Assembly (NCBI GenBank): GCA_036940085.1
Contig: JALLBK010000491.1
Coordinates: forward strand, 1-23,640
Direction: 5' to 3'
DNA: 23,640 nt
Source of the DNA: Discostella pseudostelligera
Lineage: Eukaryota; Bacillariophyta; Thalassiosirophyceae; Thalassiosirales; Thalassiosiraceae
Of the stretch, positions 1 to 8,363 are shown in pieces. The stretch's first letter is position 1; each line of letters begins with the position of its first letter. Both the position numbers and the translations under genes were made by a program. A model generated the notes under the pieces. That model was not told the DNA's origin. It was given only the letters and a program-made list of their open reading frames with translations, and searched no databases.

Positions 1-322
1 TAATGTCATGTCTTGTATGGGTTTTTAATATAGCGTAGCTTTATTTTAATTCATAATAGCCAAAGACAAGAACGCACACTACAATAATCACAATAAACAT
101 CTAATGCACAACAACTGTAGTTATTAAGGCGATGAAATGTAAATAATTGTAAAATAGGAGTATTGTAATGATTCAGAATAGAAACTAATTATTGCTACAA
201 GAGATTTGGCTGCATCCAAGCGTCGATGATCAATCAATGGATGCAGGTCGGTGCTCATTTACATGACGGCTTAGCGATCGATCAAGCTTCGTAGATGCGC
301 CGACAAGGAGGATTACGATACC
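1..322. other. Intergenic, 3' flank of glycosyltransferase A
   Basis: AT-rich sequence downstream of the minus-strand glycosyltransferase A. I see no coding frame of note, no RNA gene and no clear repeat. About 40 bases next to the stop codon (roughly 281-322) resemble the sequence just past the stop of the neighbouring paralogue (roughly 1885-1922), sharing the stretch TCGTAGATGCGCCGA. This is probably 3' UTR retained from the tandem duplication. Confidence 0.6.
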
Positions 323-1681
323 TTACGACCCTTTGGCCCACGAAGTCGATGGTAAGTTCTCAATTAGGTCACAAGTACATTCCGAGCATTTCTCGCTCTC
401 ACCAACAATACGCCGACCCGCCTCCTTTGCACGGGATTGTATCGTCCTTTCACTCTTTGCATCCTGAAAAATCAACTCAAGTCCCTTGATCAACTTGTCC
501 GCCGTAATCGAAGCAAATGGTATTGTAGTGGGTGCCACTCCCAGACGTTTCACCATTGCCGCATTCTGTGGTTGGTCAAATGCAACAGGACAAGGCAACT
601 GGGGCACTCCACTGCGCAATGCTGCCGCCATAGTGCCAATACCAGCGTGATGCACAATCGCCGCCATGCGTGGGAACAATGCCGTATGCGAGATGGATGG
701 TACAACGAGAATGGTCTTCTCATTCTCTTTTAGTAGAGATTGACACTCGTCGGAAGACAAGCAGCTCCAGCCAGCAACGACGATGGCACGGCACTCAAGC
801 GATGTGCAAACTTTGATGGCAAGGTGGATGAGCGCCATAGGATTGCCAGTTGGCATACTACCAAACCCCATGTATATCACTGGCGAATCGACATTAGTGC
901 TGAGAAATGCTTCAACATTCTCCGGCAGAGGTTGCGCCTTGGCAAAGACAAAGCCCAAAGTAAGAATTTTTGTCGTGTCGTAATCGTCAGGGATTTGTTG
1001 ATTTGAAAATACTATCGGCGATGACGCGAGGAGCACTGGAATCATCGGGTTCTGCTCGATGAGACCGAGAATGCCAGAGGGAGTATTGACGATCGGTTCT
1101 AACTGCAAAACGTTCATGCGCCACGGATTGATGTATTTTGCTTCGTCTTTCCAGATAAGCCGGTAGAGAAACCGATATGACCACTTGTTCAAACACGATA
1201 GGCCCAAAGTAAAGCTGGCAGTTACCCAACTTGGACATTCCGAGGTTGGCCATGATGGTACTACCCAGAACGGCAGCCATGTTGCACCCAATTTTTCGGC
1301 GATGCAGTAGGATGGCATCAAGGATAAATGACCCGAGATAATTATTTCAGCACCTTCGAGTGCGGTGACATACGATGCCAAAATTTCATTCATGTCGAAC
1401 TTGGCTTTCCATTCCTTGCCCATTTGAATGAGGGTAAATATTGAACCACGGCCCAAGCCTTCTTGAAACTTCGGGTCGAAGAGACCACCGGTCGCATCCC
1501 CAAAGATGCAACGAAATGGAAGCTTGAATTCTTCCGTCACCAGGGATTGCAGGCGCTGTTCAGCCGCAATTGTTACATCGTGCCCACGTTCCGAAAGTGC
1601 TTGACCCAATATGCAGTAGGGCTGGACATCGCCCCGTGAGCCGATAGAGACAATGATGATGCGTCTTCGTTGCAGCGACAT
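323..1681 (-). CDS. GT-B glycosyltransferase, sterol glucosyltransferase-like (copy A)
   Basis: Predicted 452-aa UDP-sugar-dependent glycosyltransferase of the GT1/GT28 superfamily, closest in style to sterol 3-beta-glucosyltransferases, which move glucose from UDP-glucose to a lipid hydroxyl. The N-terminal domain opens with GSRGDVQP (residues 14-21), a hallmark of that group, followed by ERGHDV. The C-terminal nucleotide-sugar domain has VHHAGIGT (His344-His345) and the donor-binding pair Asp369-Gln370 after GVPQLPCP. The usual motif is HHGGAGT; here the third and fifth positions are Ala and Ile. There is no signal peptide, membrane helix, PH or GRAM domain, so it is probably cytosolic and about the size of the catalytic core. 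The open frame extends to 1858, but I chose the ATG at 1681 because it aligns with the start of copy B and gives a clean N-terminus. No intron is seen. The acceptor cannot be told from sequence; sterol or another lipid/terpenoid is likely. Confidence 0.85.
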   Translation of the reverse strand: MSLQRRRIIIVSIGSRGDVQPYCILGQALSERGHDVTIAAEQRLQSLVTEEFKLPFRCIFGDATGGLFDPKFQEGLGRGSIFTLIQMGKEWKAKFDMNEILASYVTALEGAEIIISGHLSLMPSYCIAEKLGATWLPFWVVPSWPTSECPSWVTASFTLGLSCLNKWSYRFLYRLIWKDEAKYINPWRMNVLQLEPIVNTPSGILGLIEQNPMIPVLLASSPIVFSNQQIPDDYDTTKILTLGFVFAKAQPLPENVEAFLSTNVDSPVIYMGFGSMPTGNPMALIHLAIKVCTSLECRAIVVAGWSCLSSDECQSLLKENEKTILVVPSISHTALFPRMAAIVHHAGIGTMAAALRSGVPQLPCPVAFDQPQNAAMVKRLGVAPTTIPFASITADKLIKGLELIFQDAKSERTIQSRAKEAGRRIVGESEKCSECTCDLIENLPSTSWAKGS

Positions 1682-1922
1682 TGCAGCTATTTTATGGCAT
1701 TTAATTGCAAGACGATGGTAATGCAAGCCTTTTAGAATAAGCCGACGGACATAAGAATAAAGATGTGGTTGATGATGAAGATGTTGTCGGGTTCTACTCC
1801 TAATAATTAATTGCACCATCATTACGGAGGAGCGGGGACAGACAAACGCCATAGACAAAGAACTAGATACTGCAACAATTAATCAAGCTATGGTATCGTA
1901 GATGCGCCGAAGAGGATCACCC
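1682..1922. other. Intergenic between the two glycosyltransferases
   Basis: 241 bases holding the 5' region of copy A and the 3' end of copy B. The minus-strand frame of copy A stays open to 1858 but looks non-coding in its upstream part (basic, His-rich residues with no homology to copy B). No TATA box or E2F-like site was recognised. The stretch around 1885-1922 resembles the 3' flank of copy A. Confidence 0.5.
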
Positions 1923-3284
1923 TTACCCTCTGGTCCAGGATGTCAATGGAATCAACTCAATAATATTACATGCACGATCCAAACTGGTATCACTCTCTCG
2001 GGCAATCCGCCGGCCCACTTCCTTTGCACGGGATTGTACCTTCTTTTCACCATTTGCATCCTGCAAGATCATCTCAAGTCCCTTGATCACCTTTTTGGCC
2101 GTGATAGATGCAAAAGGTATTGTAGTCGGTGCCACTCCCATACGCTTCACCAATGCTGCATTGTGAGGTTGATCCAACATGACCGGACATGGCAACTGAG
2201 GCACTCCACTGCGCAACGCCGCCGCCGTGGTACCAATCCCAGCATGGTGCACAATCGCCGCCATACGTGGGAACAATGTCGTATGTGATGCCGATCCTAC
2301 CACAAGAATTGTCTTTTCATTCTCTTTTAGTAGAGATGCACACTCGTCGGAAGACAAGCAGCTCCATCCAGCAACAACGATGGCACGACAATGGAGTGCA
2401 GTACATACATCAATAGCAAGACGGATGAGCGCCATTGGATTGGCCGTGGGCATACTACCAAACCCCATGTATATCACTGGCGTATCAACATTGTTGCTTA
2501 GAAATGCTTCCACATTCTCCGGCAATGGATGAGCCTTGGCAAACACAAAGCCCAGTACATGAACCTTATCCGTATTGTAATCAGAAGGGATTTGTTGCTT
2601 CGGTCCACAAACCACTGGCGATGTCGCAATGAGTACGGGTATGGTAGGATTCCGCTCGACCAGATCGGCAATTCCCAAGGGTGCATCAGTGATTGGCTCA
2701 ATATTCAAGAAATTCTCACGCCATGGGTTGATATGCTTCGATTCATCCTTCCACAATTGTCGAAAGAGGAAGGTATAGGACCACTTGTTCAAACATGACA
2801 ATCCCAAAGTAAGTTTGGCAGTGGCCCAACATGGAAATTCGGACGTGGGCATAGTCGGGCCCAATATAAATGGCAACCAAATAACACCCATTTTCTCAGC
2901 AACACAGTAGGATTGTGTCATGGATAGTCCTCCCGAAATAATAATGTCAGATCCCTCCAAGGCAGTAATGTATGATGCCAATATTTCATTCATATCAAAC
3001 TTGGCCTTCCACTCATTGGTCATTTTAATAAGAGCGAAGATGGATCCTTTGGCCAATCCTTCTTGATACTTTGGGTCGAATAGTCCACCGGTAGAATCAC
3101 CAATAATGCGACGAAAGGGTAGTTGAAATTCAATAGTGACGAGAGATTCGAGGCGCTGTTCGGTGGCAATGGTAACATAGTGACCACGTTCGGTGAGGGC
3201 TACGCCTAGTACGCAGTAGGGTTGGACATCGCCACGTGAACCGATGGATACGATGGTGATACGTCGTCGATTTTGTTGTGACAT
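1923..3284 (-). CDS. GT-B glycosyltransferase, sterol glucosyltransferase-like (copy B)
   Basis: 453-aa paralogue of the adjacent copy A, in the same orientation, with roughly two thirds of residues identical by eye and almost no gaps. It has the same landmarks: GSRGDVQP at 15-22, LPENVEAFLS in the linker, VHHAGIGT with His346-His347, and Asp371-Gln372. The fold is GT-B with predicted UDP-sugar donor specificity, and no membrane segment or signal peptide is visible. The frame could begin at a TTG at 3290, but the first ATG at 3284 gives MSQQNRRRITIVSIG, matching the start of copy A. Conservation is highest in the donor-binding C-terminal half; the region around residues 125-225, expected to contact the acceptor, is more divergent (for example WVVPSWPTSE in A against ILGPTMPTSE in B). 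The two copies may therefore differ in acceptor. Intronless. Confidence 0.86.
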   Translation of the reverse strand: MSQQNRRRITIVSIGSRGDVQPYCVLGVALTERGHYVTIATEQRLESLVTIEFQLPFRRIIGDSTGGLFDPKYQEGLAKGSIFALIKMTNEWKAKFDMNEILASYITALEGSDIIISGGLSMTQSYCVAEKMGVIWLPFILGPTMPTSEFPCWATAKLTLGLSCLNKWSYTFLFRQLWKDESKHINPWRENFLNIEPITDAPLGIADLVERNPTIPVLIATSPVVCGPKQQIPSDYNTDKVHVLGFVFAKAHPLPENVEAFLSNNVDTPVIYMGFGSMPTANPMALIRLAIDVCTALHCRAIVVAGWSCLSSDECASLLKENEKTILVVGSASHTTLFPRMAAIVHHAGIGTTAAALRSGVPQLPCPVMLDQPHNAALVKRMGVAPTTIPFASITAKKVIKGLEMILQDANGEKKVQSRAKEVGRRIARESDTSLDRACNIIELIPLTSWTRG

Positions 3285-3671
3285 GGCCAATACTATTCAA
3301 AATTATGTGCAGCGACTTGCAATAACTTCAATTGTTGGCTTGGCAAGTGGCAAGGTGTCTGAGATGAAAGATTCGTCGCAGGACGGAGTACCGCACTAGC
3401 GACACGCCAAAATTCAATAGATTCCAATAGTTACTTGCTACTCGGGTGGAGGAGGTCGATTGTTTTGGCGGTGGATGGTGGATGGCAAGCTGAGGCGGCG
3501 GTACCATAGGAGGCGGCGGCGGCAGTTCATGGACGCGCGCCGATAAGGATAAGATTCGTCAAGTTCAAGCGCCAGCTGCGAAATGTGGCGGGAGAGGGAG
3601 GAAATTCACAAAAATTCAGCGATAGAATGTGGCTAAAATGGCGGGAAACGGGAAGAAATTCGCACCCTACC
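3285..3671. promoter_or_regulatory. Divergent promoter region, glycosyltransferase B / HA-domain gene
   Basis: 387 bases between two divergently transcribed genes. It contains GGCGGGA at 3587-3593 and AAAATGGCGGGAAA at 3635-3648; the latter is the reverse complement of the extended E2F-like motif TTTCCCGCCATTTT found elsewhere in the window. Both lie at the HA-gene side. Around 3440-3530 there is a GGTGG/GGCGG-rich stretch. No TATA box was identified. Confidence 0.5.
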
Positions 3672-5890
3672 ATGAACGCCCACGCCGCGTCATACCTACG
3701 GCGTCCGCTCCTTCCTCCCATGCCTACAACGACTATGGATGCCGTCGGAGGGGTAGCCAAGGTGCTATTGCCGCCGCCGATGATGCCGCCTCCGTTCACC
3801 GCAGCACCAAGAACTTCCGATGGCGGCGGCGGCGGCGGCACCGGCATGTCCTCCAACAACACTGCATCTGCATCTGCAGCCTCTCACCCATCCCATCCCT
3901 TACCGCAATCCATCAACTACGAACAACTCTTCTCATTACTATCCGAATATTCAGCTCAACATTCTGGAAGTTTCATTATACCCACCTCTCATCCAACTTC
4001 TCATCGCATTGCCGACATGCTTTCCTCCATGGGGGTTGAACGACTGATAGATGCACGATGGAGTGCTCAATTGAACAAGGTGGCCATGAGACATCATGGC
4101 GTAGTAGCACCAACAGCTACAGTAGAAGCACAATATACACAATATGGTGGTGGCTTTGGCGGTGATGTGAATGATAACGGTGGATACCATAATGTAACAA
4201 CACTCACTGAATGGTTCCATGAGCAACGGACACAATATCATCGGTATCAGCAGAATTTATCAAATTCGCTATCATCCACTCGCTATCACCAATTACAGAC
4301 TACGTTACCGCAATTCTTTCCCAGCAACAATTCTATTTCTATTGCCACTACCATCACCAACAACAATTACGGCAGCAACAATCCCAACACCAACAATACC
4401 AGTGCAGCAGCAGTTGCAACCACAACAACCACCACATATCCTCATTCCACCACCAACAGTAACGGTACCAAATGGGAAGCACGACTCCACGAACTAATGC
4501 ACTACCAATCTCTCCACGGCCACACGAACGTACCACTCTCCCATCCCACCCTCCTCGGCATATGGGTGAAAAATCAACGTGATACCAATCATTACGAACC
4601 ATCCTCCATGCCTCCCTCACGCATAGCAGCATTAGACGCCATAAACTTTGATTGGAATAAATGGGGCCATCAACGATTGCAAGGTCGGAAAGATGCATGG
4701 AATAGTATGTATAATAAGTTAGTGGAGTATGTGAAGAAGCATGGACATGGGAATGTGAGTCAGCATGCTGGCAAGAGGAAGGGTAAGAATGGTGCTGGTG
4801 GTGGAGCGGGAGGAGAAGGTGGTGATGGTGGTGCTGGTGGAGATGACGAAGATTTGGAAGAGGAGGAACGTTTGGGGAAATGGATCAAGAATCAGTTGAG
4901 TACATTCCACTTTGTCGTTGCTGGGCTTTTGCGTTTGATCTCTCTTATGTGACAAATGGAAATGCGACAGCTCACATCATGTTGTTACATCAATGTCGCA
5001 CATATTGTTATATACGCCCAGACGATACGAATACCGAAAGTTTCACGTGAAGGGATTAGGTCCATCACGATTAGGACGAGATCGTATCGAGAAGTTGAAT
5101 GCTATTGGATTTCAGTGGAGATTGCGTCCGGAACGGGTTCCGTGGGACGATAGATTTCATGTACGTGTGTGTTTGCATGTTAGGTAGTTTATTCATTCTT
5201 ACCGGCTTCGTTTCTCTTCATCAATGCATTCTCTTCAGCGACCTTCTCTCTCTCTCACTTCTGTGTGTACAATTCCATTATTTATTCTACTAGGCGCTCG
5301 TTGAATTCAAACATACCTACGGCCATTGTCGTGTACCAATGTCCATCCCCGAGTTGGGCAAATGGGCCAAATACCAACGTGATCAATATGTCCTCTACTT
5401 GCGCGGGAAGCCATCGAAGATGACACCAAGTAAAATTGATAAGCTGATCACAATTGGATTTGAGGATTCTATTGAGGAGAGGGCGGTGGTGGTAGCGGTG
5501 GCTGCTTCGGGATCGTTGACGAATGGTGATGTTGATGAGGTAGGTGGTGTTGTTGATATTGGTGGTATTGATGGTGGGGAAGGAAACCGAGATGAGGAAG
5601 GAGAGGAGTACGAGGAAGAAGAGGACGAGGCTGGTGGTGACAAGGAAGACGAGGAAGGAGAATCAGAGTATGCACCACGGCTAGACGACTCCATGACCTA
5701 CCACCATCACCAGCAACAACATGTAGGCGATGGTTACGCATTCGATGCTCCACAGCAGCAGTATCCTCTTCCCGGAGGCATCGGCGATGTGACTTTGAAT
5801 TCCTACGGCGTCGGTGACGGTGGCAATGCACAAAACTCGACCCAGCAATCAGGATTACTAGATCCATTTCATTATCCGCAAGGTGAATGA
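3672..5890 (+). CDS. Multi-repeat helicase-associated (HA) domain protein, three exons
   Basis: Spliced model: exons 3672-4894, 5022-5160 and 5294-5890, giving 652 aa. It carries three clear HA domains (helical, pattern W..L..Y...HG..NVP...LG.W...QR..Y......R...L..I.F.W). The first is in exon 1 (DNA about 4471-4665). The second starts at about 4699 and is completed by exon 2. The third spans the exon 2/3 junction and ends about 5460. A degenerate fourth (MRHHG ... LTEWFHEQRTQYHRY) lies at about 4050-4300. Both junctions rebuild the motif exactly: KNQ/RYEYRKF and WDDRFH/ALVEFKHTYGHC. In bacteria and diatoms HA domains occur on helicases and on stand-alone proteins; nucleic-acid binding is presumed, not shown. 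There is no helicase core here. Flanking regions are low complexity: Asn/Thr-rich, Gly/acidic inside repeat 2, and a strongly acidic Asp/Glu tail with a His/Gln run. The ATG at 3627 would add 15 residues; I prefer 3672 because an E2F-like site overlaps 3635-3648. The role is probably nuclear or regulatory, by inference. Confidence 0.8.
4895..5021 (+). other. Intron 1 of the HA-domain gene
   Basis: 127-nt GT-AG intron. The donor is GTTGAG at 4895 and the acceptor is CCCAG ending at 5021. Removal makes the codon CAA (Gln) across the junction and joins LGKWIKN-Q to RYEYRKF, restoring the HA-domain core QR..Y. The unspliced frame stops at 4950-4952. Confidence 0.85.
5161..5293 (+). other. Intron 2 of the HA-domain gene
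   Basis: 133-nt GT-AG intron, phase 0. The donor is GTACGT at 5161, and a pyrimidine-rich tract precedes the acceptor TAG ending at 5293. Splicing joins WDDRFH to ALVEFKHTYGHC, the normal start of an HA repeat. Confidence 0.87.
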
Positions 5891-5999
5891 GGGATGCACT
5901 ACTCAGCAAAGTTACTACTCAACAATAGCATGCAAACCATCGCACATTATTTATTTACATTCCGTGAGTTTCTAGCTCAGATCAACCCATTATGCCATT
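5891..5999. other. Short convergent intergenic (shared 3' ends)
   Basis: Only 109 bases separate the stop codons of the plus-strand HA-domain gene and the minus-strand DUF819 gene. It is AT-rich. The two 3' UTRs almost certainly overlap, so the transcripts may be partly complementary. Confidence 0.6.
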
Positions 6000-7889
6000 T
6001 CATCGATAGACACTGTAAAATAGCAGACCAATAAAAGTGGCCACTGCATAACCGATGTTACCAACAAGCAAGCCCGGTGTGACCAATGCTTCCCATTGGA
6101 CAGATTTCGCCAATGCTGCTGCAGTTGCTGGACCACCAATGGCCGCGGAGGATGCCACAAGGAGCCTCTGTGGTGCCACGGCCATCCACCAGAATTTCTT
6201 ATCGCCATCCTTCTCATCGTCATTGATGGTAGATGCAGCCGTCATAATCAGCTTCCTACACCCCCACAAGACCATGCCATGCACTCCATACAATATCATC
6301 AAAAACGATGCAATCGATGGGAAAGATTGTTGTATGGAATCCTGAAGTCTCCAACCAGGTGCACCGGCGGTGGCAAAAAAGAGGTACAGTAGAGATGTGC
6401 CAAGTGTCTCACCGGCTTGGGCAATCGCGTTGTTCCTTATTTGACCAACACTTCGTTTGCTTCTACGACTGCTAGTAGTTGAAGTAGTTGTTTCATCATT
6501 CTGTTTTGTACTCGTGGTGGTGGTCGGTGACAAGAAGATATTGGGTGGATAGTACATGGAGAATAACACCGCGAGGAGTGTGGTAATGGGTAACGAAAGG
6601 TTGAGTGATGAAGGATTCTTGGAAGCATTGATAGAAGTAGTACTCCGATTGCTGTCACGTAGTAATTGTGTGATATAATGAAGTTTGTTGTTTAAGAATT
6701 GTCCCAGGGAGGTGAGTACGGCCGCAAGCGTAAATGCATGTGAGAGAGCTTCGATCGATGATGGTGACGACGATGATTGGCTCGCGTTTCCTACAACTAC
6801 TGCTTCTTCCTCGTCGTCAAGTCCAGTCGATTCTGCCACATCCTCATACCGTGATGCCAAATAGCTCACATACGGAAAGTATGCCAATGCCATGACATTA
6901 TCCACACATAGACCGGCAGCAATACTTTCAGTGGACGCACCAAGACAGGCACAGACGGCCATGTAATTGATCCCTCCGCCGATGTTCTTTGCCAGGAGTG
7001 CCGATGCGATGATGATACCGTCGTTGGATCCACCACTACTCAAGGAGGATTGTAGGGTATTGCGTACATATGGCAGGGATATTGCTAAGACGGATCCCAA
7101 GAGTGTACCGAGTGAGGCTATGGTGAAGGATGCAATGAGTGGCCCCAATGAGGATGATGTTGCGCCACCATCACATTCCTCCTGTTGCTGAGGTCGTCGT
7201 CGCAGTCCACTTGTCCCACCCAGAAGCAGCAATGGTGTTGCCAACGTAAGTGATATGCTCTGAAGTAGAGAACTAGTTGGGGATCCTCCCGGAGGCAATA
7301 ACGTTTTCAATTTCCACACCGATGATGATACTGATGATGCTGATGCGATTGCTGTAGTAGTAGCAGTGCCGGATGGTGTCATTCGCGTAGGAATCCATCC
7401 AACACTCGACAGTACAAACGTAAGCGCCATTGCCGTGACAGGTGCCCCCAATAATTTACCAATCGTAGTGGTCTTGCCTAATAATTGAGCCAAGGAGGCT
7501 GAGAAGGCAAGTGCGGCGATATTTCCCCATGTGTCAGAGGGTGACAGTATGGAGTCGGAATCGAAATTATTTGATAATAAGAAGATAGCGGTGTTAAATG
7601 ATGGCGATGGTAGCCGTGCATGATGTTGTTGATGTTGACGAAGTCGCAGTGGCTGCCGACTATGAAATTGGTGTACGAAGCCACCATCATGGTGTCGATG
7701 CCGTCGGTGAACATCTACTCCGTGATGGCGAGCCAACAATGATGGCACAAATGACCCTGCCCTCCCAGCTGCTACTGCTACTGCTACTGCTACCGCCACC
7801 ACCTGCTGCTGCCGCCGAAGCAGAAGAAGAGCCAGCAGTGGGGCGAACTGTATGAGAAGTGTTGCTGGTCGGAGACGACGATGCATCAT
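6000..7889 (-). CDS. DUF819-family multi-span membrane protein, probable plastid presequence
   Basis: 629-aa integral membrane protein resembling the DUF819 (YjcL-like) family of unknown, presumably transport-related, function. Family-type features are the TWGNIAALAFSASLAQLLGK segment, GAPVTAMALTFVLS, ASLGTLLGS, LLAKNIGGGINYMAV, and the late VDNVMALAYFPY segment. At least eight hydrophobic spans are visible, plus a C-terminal span ending LLFYSVYR. A Ser/Thr-rich loop interrupts the middle. The frame is open to 8033, but that extension starts with GTG; the first ATG is at 7889 (a second follows at 7886). The resulting N-terminus has a hydrophobic core (LLIQFAPLLALLLL, then a Val-Ala repeat) followed by AGS/FVPS. 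This resembles the diatom ASAF motif with Phe at +1 and Pro at +3. A His/Arg-rich, transit-peptide-like stretch follows. I infer a plastid membrane location. The E2F-like TTCCCGCCAAAA (7969-7980) lies just upstream of this start, supporting it. Confidence 0.75.
   Translation of the reverse strand: MMHRRLRPATLLIQFAPLLALLLLRRQQQVVAVAVAVAVAAGRAGSFVPSLLARHHGVDVHRRHRHHDGGFVHQFHSRQPLRLRQHQQHHARLPSPSFNTAIFLLSNNFDSDSILSPSDTWGNIAALAFSASLAQLLGKTTTIGKLLGAPVTAMALTFVLSSVGWIPTRMTPSGTATTTAIASASSVSSSVWKLKTLLPPGGSPTSSLLQSISLTLATPLLLLGGTSGLRRRPQQQEECDGGATSSSLGPLIASFTIASLGTLLGSVLAISLPYVRNTLQSSLSSGGSNDGIIIASALLAKNIGGGINYMAVCACLGASTESIAAGLCVDNVMALAYFPYVSYLASRYEDVAESTGLDDEEEAVVVGNASQSSSSPSSIEALSHAFTLAAVLTSLGQFLNNKLHYITQLLRDSNRSTTSINASKNPSSLNLSLPITTLLAVLFSMYYPPNIFLSPTTTTSTKQNDETTTSTTSSRRSKRSVGQIRNNAIAQAGETLGTSLLYLFFATAGAPGWRLQDSIQQSFPSIASFLMILYGVHGMVLWGCRKLIMTAASTINDDEKDGDKKFWWMAVAPQRLLVASSAAIGGPATAAALAKSVQWEALVTPGLLVGNIGYAVATFIGLLFYSVYR
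7740..7815. repeat. Triplet microsatellite coding the Val-Ala run of the DUF819 presequence
   Basis: Repeated CTGCTACTGCTACTGCTAC-type triplets on the plus strand followed by CTGCTGCTGCCGCCG. Read on the minus strand they encode the alternating Val/Ala and preceding Gln run in the N-terminal hydrophobic part of the DUF819 protein. Length variation would change signal-peptide hydrophobicity without shifting the frame. Confidence 0.7.
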
Positions 7890-8363
7890 TTCCGAAACGT
7901 ATCCATCATCATCGATCACGTCGAAGTGAAGGGTGATGGGTGATCGAGCGATGGTTAAGATTAGTGAGTTCCCGCCAAAACACGAATTGATACTGTCACA
8001 ACGACGTGACAATGTGAACAAAAGAGCAGTCACGAACTTCGTTACCCTACAATAGAGCGTAAGATACGGTGCAGGTAGGTAAAGATCGCCTCTCCGTGCA
8101 AAACCACCTCGTCATCCATCGGAAAATTTTTCCTTCTCAACAAAAGCAAGAGGAGAGGCGCACAATCAAATCCGCCTCCTCCATGGACATGGCCGCTCCG
8201 ACGTGCTACCCAAGTCGATAGATCCAAAAGCCGCCGGAGCAAGCTGCTCTCCACTACGCAATCCTTTGAAAGAAATTTTCTACCATATCTCATTATTCAT
8301 CGATAGGTCTCGAATCTCGATCATCATACTACCAATTCATCATGTCATGAGTTCGACTGATTG
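7890..8363. promoter_or_regulatory. Divergent promoter region, DUF819 gene / small membrane protein
   Basis: 474 bases between two divergent starts. It holds one E2F-like site TTCCCGCCAAAA at 7969-7980, 80 bases upstream of the DUF819 ATG. A minus-strand frame at 8042-8293 and a short plus-strand ATG at about 8182 show no recognisable protein and are not called. An upstream non-coding or coding exon for the plus-strand gene is possible. Confidence 0.5.
7969..7980 (+). promoter_or_regulatory. E2F-like site
   Basis: TTCCCGCCAAAA, a close match to the classical E2F/DP consensus TTTCCCGCCAAA, 80 bp upstream of the DUF819 ATG. Binding is inferred. Confidence 0.5.

Noticed and set aside
3585..3671. 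HA-domain gene starting at 3585
   Set aside because: That frame opens with GTG, not used as a start in nuclear eukaryotic genes; the first ATGs are 3627 and 3672.
7890..8033. 48-residue N-terminal extension of the DUF819 protein
   Set aside because: It begins with GTG, lacks an ATG, contains an E2F-like site, and would bury the signal peptide.
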